A DNA stretch of 32,615 bases from Candidatus Bathyarchaeota archaeon (GTDB taxonomy: Archaea; Thermoproteota; Bathyarchaeia; TCS64). The stretch is taken from positions 1-32,615 of the forward strand of contig WJJC01000059.1 of assembly GCA_014729945.1 (NCBI GenBank), read 5' to 3'. The notes under the pieces are model-generated. The model did no database searches and was not told the DNA's origin. It worked only from the letters and a program-made list of their open reading frames with translations. Position numbers and translations under genes: made by a program. Shown piece after piece: positions 31,853 through 32,615 of the stretch (the first letter of the stretch is position 1; each line of letters starts with the position of its first letter).

Positions 31853-32615
31853 GTGAAAGTAAGAGGCGGGAACGCAGTGTATCAATATATAATAGGGTTA
31901 ACCTCATCATATATTGCATTAATCCTTGGCTTTTTCTATTTCATCTACGCCTCGAAATATTATATATCCAGTCTAGTCTCCCTGAATTTATTCTCAGTTG
32001 ATTCATCAAAATACCCTCCACAGCATCCGGTTAATAGATTACTTGCACCAAGACACATTGAACGCATGCCAATAAGTGAGGAACCATGGATCTCAATCCA
32101 CCTACCTTTTTTCAATGAATTAAATGTGGCTAGAAGAGTTCTAGAAGCGTGCGTGAGGTTCAACTATACTAACTTTGAGATACTTGTAGCTGATGACTCA
32201 CGAGATGCCACCATTAAGATCCTACGTGATCGTGAATGGAGGCATAGCCGCCCAATAATTAAGTTTGTTCACAGGAAAGATCGATTTGGTTACAAGGGAG
32301 GCGCTCTGGAGGAGGCTATGAAGTATATTCCCCCTTTAACTGAATATATCGTTGTGTTTGACGCTGATTTTGTTTCACCAGCCAATATACTTGTGCAGTT
32401 CATTCATCAGTTTCAGATTCATAGTAAAGAATCTAAACCAGTGGCGGCCGTGCAGGGGTATCAGCTTCATTACCTTAACCGCAACGAGAACTGGGTTACC
32501 AAAGGTGTGCGTACCGAGTTCAGTGGTAGTTATATGGTCGAGAGAGTGGCTGAAGAGTTGATTGGAGCCATGAAGATGGTGAGTGGGAGCGTGTTCATGT
32601 TCAAAGCTAGTGTCC
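31853..32615 (+). CDS. Family 2 glycosyltransferase, membrane-bound (partial)
   Basis: An open frame of about 254 residues that runs off the right edge. The start is GTG 31853 or GTG 31877. An N-terminal membrane helix (YIIGLTSSYIALILGFFYFI) is followed by a GT-A domain: WISIHLPFFNELNVARRVLE, FEILVADDSRDATIKILRD, DRFGYKGGALEEAM and the metal-binding VVFDADFVSP (DxD). QGYQLHYLNRNENWVTKG follows, as in cellulose synthase-like and glucomannan synthase-like enzymes. It probably makes a polysaccharide or a glycolipid. The acceptor region and the QxxRW motif lie beyond the window. A TATA-like stretch is at about 31803-31815. It pairs naturally with the deacetylase upstream. Confidence 0.88.
   Translation, partial: MKVRGGNAVYQYIIGLTSSYIALILGFFYFIYASKYYISSLVSLNLFSVDSSKYPPQHPVNRLLAPRHIERMPISEEPWISIHLPFFNELNVARRVLEACVRFNYTNFEILVADDSRDATIKILRDREWRHSRPIIKFVHRKDRFGYKGGALEEAMKYIPPLTEYIVVFDADFVSPANILVQFIHQFQIHSKESKPVAAVQGYQLHYLNRNENWVTKGVRTEFSGSYMVERVAEELIGAMKMVSGSVFMFKASV

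Noticed and set aside
1..32615. CRISPR arrays, insertion sequences or toxin-antitoxin pairs
   Set aside because: No regularly spaced repeats, transposase motifs or typical toxin-antitoxin pairs were seen on reading both strands.

Overview
The window is archaeal chromosome. The evidence is an archaeal-type RNA polymerase cluster (rpoB, rpoA, eL30, a two-KH NusA), an LSm-eL37 gene pair, a tRNA-Leu with an intron just 3' of the anticodon, and TATA-type promoters placed about 26 bases before many start codons, so that many genes look leaderless. The large RNA polymerase subunit A is one unsplit 1280-residue protein rather than the usual A'/A'' pair, and B is also unsplit. An unsplit A is known from Thaumarchaeota and some related lineages, so a TACK- or Asgard-side archaeon is likely. 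I cannot name the lineage from sequence alone.

Layout. 1-226: 3' end of a 23S rRNA gene and its terminator; no 5S rRNA follows. 306-1154: gene debris, a broken methyltransferase fused to a broken ABC-2 permease, closed by a hairpin terminator. 1317-2846: two zinc-ribbon membrane proteins and a tiny cysteine-rich protein. 2848-5698 (minus): an apparent operon of a methyltransferase-type UroD-fold protein, a VOC protein and a serine hydrolase. 5820-9701: a DapA-family aldolase, a GYD-domain protein, a dihydroorotase-like amidohydrolase that lacks most metal ligands, and a Cys/Met-metabolism PLP enzyme that shares a palindromic TATA element with it. 9950-11236: tRNA-Thr and a class III CoA-transferase. 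11330-15722: ThiL, an anchored coiled-coil protein, tRNA-Asn, a methyltransferase, ferritin and an eIF2B-family protein. 15795-20765: an ABC exporter pair, a MazG-like pyrophosphohydrolase, a cation/proton antiporter-like protein and an AEC-family carrier. 20754-21857 (minus): a small unknown protein, a C-terminal fragment of aldehyde:ferredoxin oxidoreductase, a fragment of an archaeal tyrosine integrase and tRNA-Leu. 21912-22347 (minus): eL37 and LSm. 22662-30575: rpoB-rpoA-eL30-nusA. 30623-30894: a frame-disrupted small membrane-protein gene. 30985-32615: a polysaccharide deacetylase and a family 2 glycosyltransferase that runs off the end.

The most interesting points are these. A decayed integrase whose open frame runs straight out of the T-arm of tRNA-Leu(UAA) marks an old SSV-like integration site, and it is cut at a junction with a truncated oxidoreductase. 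The dihydroorotase-like protein has lost three of its usual metal ligands. The unsplit rpoA lies in a cluster without rpoH upstream or rps12 downstream. A long inverted repeat lies just ahead of the rpoB promoter and could be a structured RNA. The antiporter has no normal start codon where its first membrane helix begins. I did not find a complete new defence or metabolic system; the main novelties are genome scars and divergent enzymes.
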